From NCBI GenBank assembly GCA_028673005.1, contig CM054116.1:101410207-101474206 (forward strand): DNA of 64,000 bases, given 5' to 3'. Position numbers and translations under genes: made by a program. Below the pieces are notes generated by a model that searched no databases, was not told where the DNA came from, and saw only the letters and a list, made by a program, of their open reading frames with translations. Position 1 is the first letter of the stretch. The number at the start of each line of letters is the position of its first letter. Shown one piece after another: positions 45,416 through 57,916 of this stretch. The DNA is from Tanypteryx hageni (lineage: Eukaryota; Arthropoda; Insecta; Odonata; Petaluridae).

Positions 45416-48400
45416 ATGACGTCACCGTTCGTCTTATCACTCGACTTCCATCGCGGGGAGTGATCAGCCGCTAATTTTTTTTCTCCTTCTCTTCGACGAG
45501 ATACATCAAGATGGTTCCCTCTCTTTTTTAAAATTTGATATCCAAAGAATTCTCGAGAGAGAGAGGGAGAGAGAAGGGACGGGCATACCGCGTGATGTGT
45601 GTTCGCCGTGCTCTGTCGTCGTCATTATGGCCTTGGCTTGTTAGCCGCTGGTTCCAGCCCGAGTAATCAATTTGCTCCCGTTCTTCCCAGCGACGGACGA
45701 GTGTCGAAATTACGTCGCGCCATAAATTTCAGGCCTTGATAAAATTTTCCATCCCCGAGTCTCGAAACATGACAAAAGGAGAGAGCGTTGCATTCGAAAT
45801 TCCTACGTTTCCATCAATAAGCGGGATTTTAGTTATTTTAATTTGGCGCGGACGCCGCTGGTGCAAAAAAACACCGGTAGAATAAACGTTTTCGAACGAA
45901 AACGAATTCCATAGCTATAAATAACTCTCTCCGAAAAGCGTGACGCCTGTCAACGAGACAAATAACGAGGGTTCGGGTGCGAAACGAACTATTCTTCCCA
46001 TAGAGAGAGAGAGGAAAAAATGAAACGAGCAAGTACTCCTCGCGCACAGAAACTATTACGTACACCCCGGCTACTTATTTTCGGGACGCTAGGAGAAAAT
46101 TGCATCGCATTCAAACAACCCCGAATATTCGCGCCGAGGGTTACTTAAACCGAAATGACAGTCGTACACACTTAAAGTTTGCGCTCATGCGCGATGATTT
46201 AATTATTCAAGGGCTTAAATGAGGTCATATAAAGTTAACGTGGGTGCCACATACACAGAGGGAGATGGCGCAAGAGGCGAGACCAACTTGTTAAATACTC
46301 TCCTATGTCTCGCATTGTTGCCTACCCTTTAATCTCACTTCCTCCATTGGGCCTCCTTTGCTTTCTCTCTCTCTTTCCTCTCGCTCTCCCTTTTCTCTCC
46401 TCATTTCCTCACCCACTATATCCCCTTTCATTCTAGCCGCCGTTCCAATTCCATTTTAAAGGTATCCCTCGGCGTACGAAAACTATTCATAAGCAATTTC
46501 ATCATCACATAATCGAACTTCGTCCATTTTTTTCAATGTTTATTAAACATAATTTTTCATTGTTTGTAGTTCATGAGTTGTTTTCTGATATTTTCACTAC
46601 TGTTATTTATTTCCGACGTGTGGTTTATTGGAATCAATTAAATGAATAAAATAGTAACAAAATATTGATATGTGAAATCGGTTCCGCAATTAAGAAGTTT
46701 TTAACTCCGCGTGTTATAGAAAGCAATACGACGTAAAATTGCAATTAAAAATTGTCATCTAGCAATGTATCGTGATATCGAAACAAACATATTTAAGCAG
46801 AAAATTTGTATCAATATTATTTTTTGATATATACCAAACACGGGCTATGATTCATACGGTTTTCATCCCCGCGATGCCATTTATGCTGCTACGCGTGAAT
46901 ATTTACCTGTATTATAAAATGATATAATATTTAATGGAAATTATTGGAGCATTTTTTACTGTTGCTGGCAATGTTTTGGAAAAGAACATTTCCTGTGGGG
47001 ACCTATAGTCAATCATATCATACCTGTCTATGGGAAAAATACGCATTATTAAGTCTAATATTATCTATAACCGTAGATCTTCTAGAAAAGGCGCCTATTT
47101 TGTACATAGAATGAAACCTGTATGCATCTTCCTAGTACCATAAAAATACGAGCGTTACTCCTGTAGCTTCGATGCCTTAACTCCTGTTCGCGGCATTCCC
47201 TCCTACTTTTCCACCTCGCCCCGCCCTTTCCGTCAGCCACACCACCCCTCCAACCTTAGCCACGTCACTTCAGAGTTCCTTGACACCTTCAGACCTCTTT
47301 TTTTAATCTCACTGTCATCCTTCCGTTCTGCCAAATGAATAAGGTTGAGGCGCACAGTCCCTCCTTAAAAAAAAATCCCCCGCTGGTCGCAGGTCCTGAA
47401 CCTCGAGAGAGCTACTTTTTCAGAAGAATTAAAAAAAAGAAAACATTTTCAATTCCTTAATCGACAAGGCCTTATTATTAGAGGATTATCGCGCTTCAGA
47501 GAGAGAGAAAAAATGCCTTAAAGGGGATGATGAAAGGGTATGTTAATTCGTGTTAAATATACAAGGTCTTCTTTTCTCTGCCTATTATACCCTCCTCTCT
47601 CCTCCATACCGGTATTATAAAAAAAGTTTTTTTTTAAACCTTAGAAATTTTTCCATCCCTTTCAATTAATCTCTCCATTTCTCTCTCTCTCTCTCTCCTC
47701 CCATTTCTCCGATATACCTCGTTTTCCCTTGAAAAAAATCGGGCCTCACACGCCGTCCGCATCTCATTTATTTATTCCTCGTTATGTTTTCCTTTTCCCG
47801 CATCTTTTCATCCGTCACCCGACTCATCTCATCTGCCTTTAATTACTTCTGCTCTTCGTTTTTTCTCCCTCCTTAGACCATCCCCTGGGGAGATTCAGTT
47901 TCCCTCCCCCTCTTACCTCCCTCAACCTCACTTCCTCTCTCGCTCCAACTCTTTCTCTTTTAGTTTTTTGACCTTCCCTTCTCCCTGAAACTCCTAGAGC
48001 ATTCGATTCTTTTTTGTGGAAATAATTCATGCCTCTTTGTGGCTACAGGTCTTCAGCCCGCTTCTCCCTCTCTCGCTTCGCGCCTTACTCTCTCATTTTC
48101 TCGCGTTGGGAAAAATATTCAATTTTCTCTTTATTACTTTTTCTCGCCACATTCTCCTCTTACAGCCATAATAAATACAAGCATACAAACACTCAAACGT
48201 ACTGAACCAACCACGGGAAAGTAACTACGATTCGAATTTTCGATAAGACTAGTGAGTTCACCGTAGAATTATCGAGTTCGTCTCATGGTAGGAAAGGAAT
48301 TTCAGAATAAGCACTAAAAGTATCATAAATTGAAAAAAGTTGATAGTTATCTCCAATATCCATGACTTTTTATATTATAGTTATTGGAGACACCTAAGAA

Positions 48401-48544
48401 AAGTGCTTCATTTTTCTATTTTTTATACTTAAGATCTTACTGCGGAATTAAAGTCCAATGAGGTTTATTTCAGGTCGCATTAATGTACGTTAAAAATCAA
48501 GTTCGACGGCTCGAACCATTTCATCTTCTCTCAAAATTCGAGTT
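45416..48544. other. Intergenic; no gene
   Basis: CpG-rich mixed DNA (45416-46150) is followed by AT-rich DNA, with CT runs near 46360-46400 and 47675-47700. No frame over 75 codons exists. No RNA gene is recognised. Confidence 0.45.
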
Positions 48545-49054
48545 ATGTGTTCCGCCGACTCACAACACTTCGGACAAAAGATCATCTTTCTCGCATGCGC
48601 CATCCGCCCTTTCCTTCCCTATCCTGACTCTTTCGAGTTGACCTCGATCATTAGCCGAGTTTCTTCCTCCTCCGACGTGATTTTCGGGTCAACCGCCTTC
48701 GATCCCTTTACCGCCGTATATCTCGGAAAACGCGGATCAATTTTTGCCCGCCTCGCATCGTGCCTCGCATCTTCCGCTTCGATTCAACAAAACGAACTCC
48801 GAGGAGAATATTTCGACCCAATTTCGAAAACTTCCGCACGAAAGACGTTTTTCTCGATAAATAGCGCGGATATCTGCAAAATTAGCCTCTGCGTTATTCT
48901 TCCTCCTCATGGCAACGTTAGGTTATTCGAGGGAGGGAATTTACGACAAGTTACAGCGGCGTATTATGAAGAAAAAGTTTCATACACTGCGGACGAGATT
49001 GGGGAATCAAATTTTTTCTTGTTAATTCCAGAGGAAGGAGTAAATTGTCTCTGA
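48545..49054 (+). CDS. Unidentified 169-codon ORF, uncertain
   Basis: This is the longest open frame in the window that is not low-complexity. It opens with ATG at 48545 and closes with TGA. The product is mixed in composition, has several Cys, and shows no transmembrane block or known motif. The first 60 or so codons favour C in the third position, which is suggestive of coding. Against it: no homologous family comes to mind, no start context or promoter stands out, and the neighbours are all non-coding. It could be an exon of a lineage-specific gene, an old domesticated fragment, or chance. Confidence 0.25.
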   Translation: MCSADSQHFGQKIIFLACAIRPFLPYPDSFELTSIISRVSSSSDVIFGSTAFDPFTAVYLGKRGSIFARLASCLASSASIQQNELRGEYFDPISKTSARKTFFSINSADICKISLCVILPPHGNVRLFEGGNLRQVTAAYYEEKVSYTADEIGESNFFLLIPEEGVNCL

Positions 49055-52000
49055 AATTAAGACTGTACAAGCAAGGAAGAAACAGGTTTTTTATAAACGT
49101 CAACAACTTTTCCGCGTGCGGGGCAACTACCTTAAATTATGCACGACGTCATCGCTGTAGCCCGCTTCGATATTGAGGAGAACTGCTTCTTCCTGGTCTT
49201 CATTTGTTCGAAATAAAGTATATTGCTTCCATTTCTCTTCAAAGCGTGCGGCCGAAAAATTCGGTGTAAATATGATGCAGTGCTTTAGTTGCGTTTGGAC
49301 GGGAATTCATGGAATGCAGACGTGAACAAACGGAAATTTTTGCGGGAAGCGATGAAAATATTCAACGCTAATCTATTTAACTCGTTCCATATACTTTCCC
49401 ATTTTCCTCAAATATTTCAGCATATTGAAATACTATTTTTCTCCGATAGTCTTTAATTATCGCCAATGGTATGTTCCAAAAAATAATCTATGATGCACGC
49501 TTTGTAGCCGGAATGCACCTCCAGTTTTCACAATTTTTTTATAGTTATTGGAGAGAGGTTTTTTTCAATTTGACTTCAGTCATTAGGTGTGTTCCATTAT
49601 TCTATCTCGAAATTCAGTATTCATCAAACTATTATTTAAATTGGAGCTTTATGTATTGCTGAGTCTATACAAGTTTCATAGCGATAATTGTTTGATAGAA
49701 ATTAGTCATTCTTTTATTTTTACTGTTTTTTGACGATAGACGCGTAAAAGCCATTTAACCAATTTTTTCCAACGCCGCCATGTGCACCATTGCAGAATGA
49801 TTAAAAAAATACTTTAACCACCTTGAGAAATTCATCATTTTCGACGCCGGCTTCCGGGAAAATGAAAAACCTCGTATAGAAACTGCAGCTTTAAAAAATT
49901 GTTTTTCAATGGCTTTAATACGTGCGGTGCGCACGGAAACGGAAATAAAATAAAAAAGCCACCCCTTTTTATGGTCAAGGTCCGCGGATAAAAATCTCGC
50001 CCAAATATAGCAACATGACGGTGAGAGTATCGGAAAGGGGTTTTCAACCTCCGCCATTGGCTGTCCATCGGCCGATTCCCCTAAATAAATTGAACGCGAC
50101 TTATCAAGCACCTCCCCCCTCCCCCGTTTCCGTTCCCCCCCGATCGCATTCTTTCCCTTCGTCTCAACCTCAATGCACGTTTATATCCTCCAAAATAGTC
50201 GCGTGGGAAAAATCTCTCCATCTCTTTCCTTAAACTCAGGCTTCGTTCCTTCCAATTCTGAAATTCTTCTTCCACAAAATGACCTCTTCTTACCGCTCAG
50301 AACGCCGGCTCACCACCGTTCCCCCTTAAAATGCTTACCACATCCCTTATGTCCGAGCAAGTTTCTTCCCATCCCATTTCCCATATTAATATATCTCTTA
50401 CGCCACAGCCAATCCCCCTTCCTTTATCACCCTTCCCACCTTTACCTCCCTCTATATCCCTTTCTTCTCTCTCTCTCTCACTCACACACTCTTTGTCTCC
50501 CTCAATTCGCCTTCCATCCCAATTTCCCCATTTTATTTCGTTCCCAATCTCTCTCCAAAAATTCCGTCCCTCTCTCTCTATCCTTACGACGTCATTTCAC
50601 TTCTCCCTCCACTCCCTTCTGCCAAGTTCGTTTTTTTGTCTCTTTCCTTTTCGGCCTCTCATTTTTTCATTCTTTTGAACTCTCTCCTCCCCTTTTCTTT
50701 CTCTCGCTTTACAATACCCTAACCTCATCCTTCTTTTTCTCCTCTCTCTTTCGCGTCGCTTTTTATCCTAATTTCGAGTTAAATCGCTCTCGTAATTGAA
50801 GGAACGGGTGGAAAATTAGAGTAAGCAGAGGGAAGTAAAAAAAGTAAAAGAAAATAAGAAGGATGAAGGAGAAAAAATAATAATATCCCGGGACAAATGG
50901 GATTAAAAAAATAAAAGAGAAACTTTTCCGCAAAGTCTTCAGTTTTCCTATTAAAATATATGTGAACAAGTTACGTTTTCTTCCACCTCCTTTCTCTCTT
51001 TCTCTTCTCTCTCTCTCTCCCTCTTGTACCCTTCATCCCAAGGTCTCTCTCCTGCCGAATGAATAGTTTTCTCATTTTTTTCAAATTTAATTGTTTGAAC
51101 TTTCGTTATTATTATTTTTCAATCCAGATAACCGGTAGCTAAGCTAAGCAAACTAAAGCATAAAATCCCGCTTTACCTTCACTTCGGTTCGGATCGAGTC
51201 ATACGGCGTTTTTCGGAAAAGGAGGCCTTATTCTTTAATTATAATTTTCCTCGAAATTCGTTTACGTTCGCACGCGAGCCAGAATACCGGGAATCGCCCT
51301 CTGCTTTTCTTTTAATCGTGAAATAAAAAAATAAAAAGGATTTTTAAAAAATAAAAGCCCCTCGATGCAACTCGTTCGGGGCGCAAGGAGCGTACGTCGT
51401 TCGATGAGAAGGGAGGAAAAAATAAAGAATACATGAAACGCGCGGATTTATTGACCCTTCGGCCGCGAACATATTTTTTCATACGCCATTTATTATGACG
51501 TGCGGTTAAAAGGGATCGAATTTCAATGGAGTGGTTCCTCGTCACGCGACGTCCGAAAAGCACATCTCTCTTTTCCTCTCCCTCGCCCCCGATATTCTCC
51601 CACTATTCCTCTCTCTCTCTCTTCCCCTTCTATTGGTTTTCTCCAAAGGAATAAACTGACCCGATAAAAAAACGGCTGTCAGGCATGTTTTAAAAAAATA
51701 CCCAACGGCTTGCTCGACGATAAGAAATTACGACGACGGGACAAGAAATGATAAATGCGGGCGTCTAAAACAATCTATCGCCATCGAGGAATAAGTTTTA
51801 ATAATAATTCAAGAATGATAAACAAGTTCGCGAGCGTCGCGTTTAAGCCTAGGACGCTAAAAGCGATTGGTGAGGTGGAGTCATCCTTTGATCGGGTAAT
51901 GAATTTTTTTTTGACGTCCCAGATTTGAAAGACAGAGAGAGAGAGAGAGAGATTGAATGATGTATTGTCGATTCGGGTTAACGACCCTAAAGCCGACAGT

Positions 52001-52111
52001 CTTCAATCGTGTAAAAGGGCTCGCTTATTTCTGGATTTAAAAAGTTGACGTTCCGATAATGGAATGCAATCGATGCTTAAACCTCTCAAGCCGGTGATTT
52101 TCTGATCTCTG
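49055..52111. other. Intergenic with CT tract; no gene
   Basis: AT-rich DNA passes into a C/T-rich tract (about 50100-50780) whose 208-codon and 115-codon frames are S/P/L-rich. A mixed CpG-containing stretch follows. GA run at 51935-51950. Confidence 0.4.
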
Positions 52112-52286
52112 TTAACCCCTCAAAGCGGTCAATCTTAATGTAATCCGGCATTTTTGTCTGTCGAGGAAAAGGTACAATTAGACTTAAGTTTGAGTGCGGA
52201 GTAGTCAGGGTGCGTACGGGTGTACAAGACATCCGCTGCCGAGGCAGGATGGCGAGGTCCGTACAGGTGTGCGACGAAGGGATTAA
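52112..52286. mobile_element. Possible piggyBac-like MITE remnant
   Basis: TTAACCCCTCAAAGCGG begins at 52112. The right side ends GGGATTAA at 52286, giving TTAATCCCTTCGTCG on the minus strand. TTAA target sites followed by CCC-starting ends are the piggyBac pattern. The inverted match is short (about 9 of 14), so this is tentative. A similar word TTAAACCTCTCAAGCCGG at 52077 suggests a second nested end. Confidence 0.25.
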
Positions 52287-52439
52287 ACACATCGCTTTAA
52301 CAACTATACTTGGTGATCTCAGTTTTAAAGCAATAATTTCTACGAAATGTTTCAAAATGATATTTAGTCGCTTCCGTACTTGTTCATCGAAGCCCTCGAA
52401 ATATAGGATAGTATTAGAAGTAATAGAATAGGAGGGAGT

Positions 52440-52515
52440 TAATTACGGCCCCCGGGCCTTATATGGCACGCGAGAGTATTTTATACTACCCGCGAGGCCA
52501 TTATGAAAGCGAACC
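52440..52515. mobile_element. hAT-like terminal remnant
   Basis: ACGGCCCCCGGGCCTTATAT and the following GGCACGCGAGAG and CCGCGAGGCC words align with the left subterminal part of the element at 2612-2680. The other end was not found. Confidence 0.4.
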
Positions 52516-52845
52516 ATGAAATTTAATTCAGGCAATTTCATACTTCATCATCATCTTTGCTTAACGGGTTAGGGTAATCAGCAAGTACCGGTACCCATTG
52601 GATATTTATATAAGCACGAAGAACTTCAAATGTGTTCATTAAAATGATGGTCGTAAAACCTTTTCTAGTGAAGTTACGATGCAAAATGTAATATATCAAT
52701 ACCATATAATTTTGTTGGTAACGCAATCTGAAGAAAAGTCAATTATAACTTGAGGAAGTTTTCTCTTGTAAAAATGCGATAAACATATAAGAAGTTAAAT
52801 GTTTAATTTTAATATTTTAATCACTATTTAAAAATAAGGATTTAA
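52516..52845. other. AT-rich intergenic; nothing recognised
   Basis: Short AT-rich stretch with stops in all frames. A 62-codon minus frame (52726-52538) has no motif. Confidence 0.45.
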
Positions 52846-54862
52846 CCTCCTATATGTTGTATGTTATCGTTATATATAGACGTTCCATACAGAGGAGGAG
52901 AATATAACATATAGGAGGATACGTTTATTTGCGTTTCGGCACTTCCAGATAAGCTGGAGATTCGAAATTTTTTTCTTAGGTAGGTAGGATTTTGTGCAAA
53001 ACCGACTAGAAAAAACGAAAATCTTGAAAATGTGCAACAATGCGGCCGCTAAAAATTCGCAATTGTTTAAACAAATTTTAAAGGTTTAAGTATTTCCGAA
53101 TGTGCTACGTAGCTGAAATTTTTTTAGAGGTAGGATTTGTAAAAAAACGAAATAGAGATTATACAAATTTTGATATTTTAATTTGTTTGGCAGTTAAAAA
53201 TACTTAAAGTTTAAACAAATAGGTAAATGTTTAGACACTATGCGGCGAGTTAGGGAGCTGAAATGTTTAAATTATTTAGAGTTTAGTCTATATAAACGAT
53301 TAAACATTTCAGTGTTTACATAAAATTGTTATTATGGCCGTTAAAAATTATTTAATTTTAAACAATTAGATAAATGTTATTTCACTTCTAAATGTGCTAC
53401 AAATTTAACATTTGGCAAAAATATGTGGCATTATTAACCCAATGTGGGAAAAGTATAATATTACTAAAATTTTAAAAATTGGTGATTGTTTTACTCCATT
53501 ATTGTTCCATAATAAAAAAACGAAAACAGGTCCAGAGGAGAAATATTTAGAATTAAAGAAATATTTCTCATGATGAAATATCTCTCTGAAAAATTAATGT
53601 TTTTTCAAGGTGAGATGAAATGCTTGCAGTATGCAAGCACCTTCTACTAGTATGTTATATCCTCCTCTGTAATAAACGTCTATATATAATGATATATGTT
53701 ATATGTATGTTATATCTTCCTCTGTAAGGAACGTCTATATATAATGATATATAAAGAACGAGTGTCAGAAAATGTTTTAAACTCTTATAACAGTTTTAGT
53801 GTGTTCTAACAATCTTTCCGAACATATAGAAGATTTAAAATTGGTAAGAATGCTTGATTCAGAGATACAAATGGAATGGCGAAAACAAAATCACGAATGA
53901 AGACCTGTGTTCGGCTCCAGATGATAATTTCTATATCCCATTAGATTACACGTAAGAAACAAATTTCCGCCGCACAGGATTTTCTATTTTTGGAATCTTA
54001 AATTAGAATAAATTGACCTACGGTCTTCGAACTTGGACTGTATTCAAGAAAAATACACGTAATTTCTTATTCTTATCGTCTTTTTTGCCTTTGGGTCGAA
54101 ATCGCTCGAATTAAACGTTAAAATTCCAGATTTCGGCTAAATTTCGCGTTTTTGACCAGGAGTCGTCCGATGCTATTGTAGAACTCGAGATACTATTAAC
54201 ACATTCACTGCGAGCTACGAGCTCGATACTTTTATTAAGAAGCGGAGATAAGATGAAAGATTGTTGTCTATAACAAAGATAAAAGTAGGCGCAATCTGAA
54301 TCTGCAACCAAATTTTAGAACATTAAATCTAACGCACAACATGTAAAAGGAATATAAAGGAGATGAATAATACTACCGAGAGTATTTTTAACAACAAATA
54401 CTTAAATGTGTATTTGTGCAAATGCACTACTCTGTATATAACTTGAAAATTTCAGCTTCCTAGCTTATCCCGTAATGTCTAAGCAGTTATCTATTTGTTT
54501 AAACTTTAAGAATTTTTAACTGCCAAACAAATTAAAATATCAAAATTTTTATAACCCCTATTTCGTTTTTTTACGAATTCTACTTGTAAGAAAAATTTCA
54601 ACTCCGTAGCACATGCGAAAATACATAAACCTTGAAAATTTGTTTAAACAATTGCGAATTTTTAGCGTCCGCATTGTTGCACTTTTTCATGATTTTCGTT
54701 TTTTCTAATCGGTTTTGTACAAAATCCTACCTATGAAAAAATTTCGAATCTCCAGCACATGTGGAAGTGCCTAAACATTAGTGTCCTCCTATATATATGT
54801 TAGATGTTATATGTATGTTATATCTTCCTCTGTAAGAAACGTCGATATATAATGATATTCCT
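52846..54862. mobile_element. Foldback element with arms of about 400 bp
   Basis: The left arm (52852-53275) contains GGAGATTCGAAATTTTTTTC, AACAATGCGGCCGCTAAAAA, AATTCGCAATTGTTTAAACA and TTTGTTTGGCAGTTAAAAAT. The complements occur in reverse order in the right arm (54425-54860), about 85-90 percent alike by eye. A terminal word AACGTCTATATATAATGATA with CCTCTGTAA before it occurs at 53651-53700, 53706-53758 and 54813-54860, and inverted at 52868-52895. The loop of about 1.1 kb holds the Helitron 3' end at 53650. No open frame is present. Confidence 0.65.
53621..53650 (+). mobile_element. Helitron-type 3' terminus, plus strand
   Basis: The hairpin TGCTTGC-AGTAT-GCAAGCA (53621-53639) is followed by seven bases and CTAG (53647-53650), with T as the next base. 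This is the same hairpin, seven-base gap, CTAG/T layout as at 18537 but with a different stem sequence and on the opposite strand. The start of this copy within the foldback arm was not located. Confidence 0.55.
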
Positions 54863-55263
54863 ATGTGTCTGCTACTAAGAAAAACATCAGATAATTTATA
54901 TTATTACAGAAACGATAAAATAAAACCTTAAACACTAGTTTTCGGAAGCTTGGGAGAAAAAATACTCGGCAGAAATGGAAACGATGCTATTCACTACGAA
55001 TCTAGAGTCATACTGAAAGGCGAAATACCGTTACAATAGCATAAACCGCATGAGGGTGTTTGTCCCACCGCTTTGAAAAGAAAGACTCGGGTGAGTCGCC
55101 CGCCCTTCCGTAGAATCCCGGGTGACCACACGTGGGTTAATCTCTAATGAATAAGATCCTTTGTACTATCATATACTGCATACTGTTGCCTTGGCGCCGC
55201 CATTAAAGGGCGTTATAAAAGAGTGGGATATTCGAGAACTATTCATGGCGCAATATAAATTTA
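54863..55263. other. Intergenic; no gene
   Basis: Mixed sequence with a G/C-richer stretch at 55040-55130. Nothing recognised. Confidence 0.45.
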
Positions 55264-57080
55264 CTAGCGTAATTGTCCGTCAAATATGACGGGATTATCA
55301 TAAAAGTATTCCAAATATGATTTCGATATGAAAAATCAGTAAGATATGCTATGATCTGGTTTGGCTTTCATTCACAATCAAATAAGTGTTTTAGAAAGTT
55401 ATCTTTGTTTTAATTATACTGTATAAGTGATTATTAGTAGAGAGGCCAAATGATAATCCAAATATTTGCTGAAAATAAGAGGAAAATCGAAATAATAAGA
55501 TATAATGCATAAAGAAGTAGCTGACATTTACTTGAAATATTTTATCAAATTTTGTTATTTAAAACGTTTAGAATTTAACTTAATAAATGAATTATTTTAC
55601 TCTTATTAACTCGTAAAAACAGGATAAAATGTGAACGAACTGTCAATTTACCATCAAAGGAAAAATGTGTAGTAACTTACTTACTATTAATTAAATACAT
55701 ACATAAGCTGCAATGAGTTTAACTAGACTTTAAGATCGCACTTTTCTTTTAACTATATTAGTTTTGAAAATTTTCCAGAAAAATCACTTTAGTTAAAGAA
55801 ATTTAAATAAAAGTCATAAAATGTTATTTTTCTATCCTATTTGAAATTCGGTTCGAAATATTTGCTGTATTATCAGCTAAAGAAATCCATTGAAAATTAC
55901 GTGACCTATATTTAGTTTTATGAATTCCCACCATTTGGCAATGGCGCATGATTCAATAGTATAACATTTTTTATAATCAATTATAATTTATTATTGTTAT
56001 TTTTGTACTGCAGCTCCTTTTAATCCTATACAGATGTTACGTCCTCTTTCTCAATTTCTGCTCATTCCCATTCTCCTTTCCTTCCTCCCTCTAATTACTT
56101 AATAAATTCAGTAAATAAGTTATACCCATGTATAAAAGTCTGACCCGTGTTAAAGCACTTAATTGGTGCATTTATTATAAGGCCAAGAATAGAATTCCAC
56201 AATTGGGACAACAGTGGCCCAATATAAATAAAATGCGTGAAAACGTGAAAAATCGTATTAAAACAATTTTTGGAGATTTAAGAATGAGATTTAAATTCTT
56301 CTCTTAGCATAACTAAGTTAAATCTCTCACCCTTGAAATATTTTATAATGTAAACGAAAAAGGTCTGCATGTCAAGGAATGGCTTTTTGCGCGATTCATA
56401 TATGCGATGCGAATTTATAACTCCGGTTAATTATAAGATACACTGCAAAAAAAACTACGAAAATAACTATAAAAATAGTTAATTACCAAAAATTTCAATA
56501 GGAAGTTAACCAAAAAGAAATTAATGAGAAACGATTTTAATTATAAATAATTCGGGCGCCTTCTCTCTCTCGTACTAAAGGATTCAAAGCACACATTCCT
56601 TATGCATATAGTACAAGGACGACAATCCAATCTCGAGGTTTAACAATAACACGGTCTGCAAGACAGCATATCTTTAAAAAGCTTTAAAATTATCCAATAA
56701 ATGTGATTTAAAAGTATAACTTGAGCGATTTCGAGCCGAAGGCAAAAGTCCACGATAAGAATAAGAATCTATGTTTACTTTTCTTTAAAATGATCCAGGT
56801 CCGAAGATTGTAGGTCAATTACTTCTAATTTAATTTTGCAAAAGAAAAAAGCCTGCAAGTGAAAAAAGGTATTTTTAAGTGTTCTCTTATATTTTCTATA
56901 GAGCGTTCCGGCGGGCCAACGGACGGACCAACAGAACAAGGATATTATGTATATAATTTTTAACAAAGTTTCCGAGTAGATATAAGATTGAAATTAGGTA
57001 GGAATGTTTGACTCTTCTAGTAAAAGACGTTTAACAATCTAATCCCCAAGAAACACTGGAGTTCGAATCCAAATCAACAA
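55264..57080 (-). mobile_element. Helitron-like copy, minus strand, decayed
   Basis: The minus-strand 3' end has the stem CCGTCATATTTGACGG (loop of four, 55291-55276), then ACAATTACG and CTAG ending at 55264, with T in the flank. The inner block 56635-56890 aligns with 19235-19480 of the copy that begins at 18684. The terminal word is nearly the same in both (GCGTAATTGTCCG, GTGTAATTGCC). The interior is AT-rich without frames. The 5' end lies somewhere near 57080 but is not defined. Confidence 0.5.
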
Positions 57081-57442
57081 ACAATCAATAGTAATTAACT
57101 TTTCTTTCGGTTTTGTTTACTTTGACGAAGAAAATAATTTGGTAAGAACTTAGGAAAGTATTATTACCTATTTAAATTACATAATAGATTCTTTATTGCA
57201 TATTATTATTGGTTATCCACATAATAAATTACAATTATTATATTATATTTTAATTATTTTATTTATGTTTAGTGTGTATAACAACGCTTTCACTCATTAT
57301 TATCTTTAATAGAAAACGAATACCAATTGCAATTTAGACAAGTTATTGTTTTTATTATCAGAGTTAATTTAATTTTAGTTAAAGTTTTGTTAATACAATT
57401 TTAGTTAAAGTTTAAGGGGATAATAGCCCGTTATTTCATCAA
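57081..57442. other. AT-rich spacer before Helitron ORF remnant
   Basis: Very AT-rich, with TTTAATTTTAGTTAAAGTTT-type words repeated near 57370-57410. It may be the 5' leader of the element whose ORF starts at 57443. Confidence 0.35.
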
Positions 57443-57916
57443 ATGGAAGAAAGAAGAAGATATTATAAAGAATTAATGAGAAGGATATCAGATCAAGAAA
57501 CAGAAGAACATAAAGAAGATCGACGCAGAAGAAATAGAGAAAGAGAATAAGCGAGAAGATCAAAACGGACAGATGAACAATGGCAAAGAGCGAGAGAGAG
57601 CATAAACGAAATCAGGTACCAAAGAAGAACTGAAGAACCTGAAGAAGGGGGAAATATAAGAAGAAGCCAAAACAGAATCGATGCAGTCAAGAGCAGAAGA
57701 CGAAGAAACAACATAAATCTAAACTCAGCAAGAGGAAATTGATCGGCTATTCGAAGAGATGATTCATATTTAGGAAAAATGGATCAATAATGTCGATATT
57801 GTAGAACCTTATTTTTTAAAAGAGAAAAGCATAACAAATGCTGTATTTAAGGTACGAGAATAGTACTTCCACTTCCAAAGCTTCACAGAGGCTCGAACAT
57901 AATTTTTGTGTATTAA
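57443..57916 (+). pseudogene. Helitron Rep/helicase protein N-terminus, broken by stops
   Basis: One frame runs from ATG 57443 to TAA 57914, interrupted by stops at 57548, 57740, 57788 and 57848 but without a frameshift. Residues 1-100 are a basic R/E-rich region. Then comes SYLGKMDQ (108-115), CRYC (117-120), LFFKRE (123-128), NKCC (131-134) and VLPLPKL (141-147). The series LG-M, CxxC, L-F-K-E, CC, LPPL is the zinc-binding stretch that precedes the Helitron-like domain in Helitron transposases of animals. The Rep and Pif1 helicase domains are missing downstream. It lies on the opposite strand to the Helitron-like copy at 55264-57080, so it belongs to a different insertion. Confidence 0.7.

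Noticed and set aside
55264..57916. One autonomous Helitron covering the hairpin end and the protein remnant
   Set aside because: The hairpin terminus places the element on the minus strand, while the protein remnant reads on the plus strand, so they cannot belong to the same element in standard layout.
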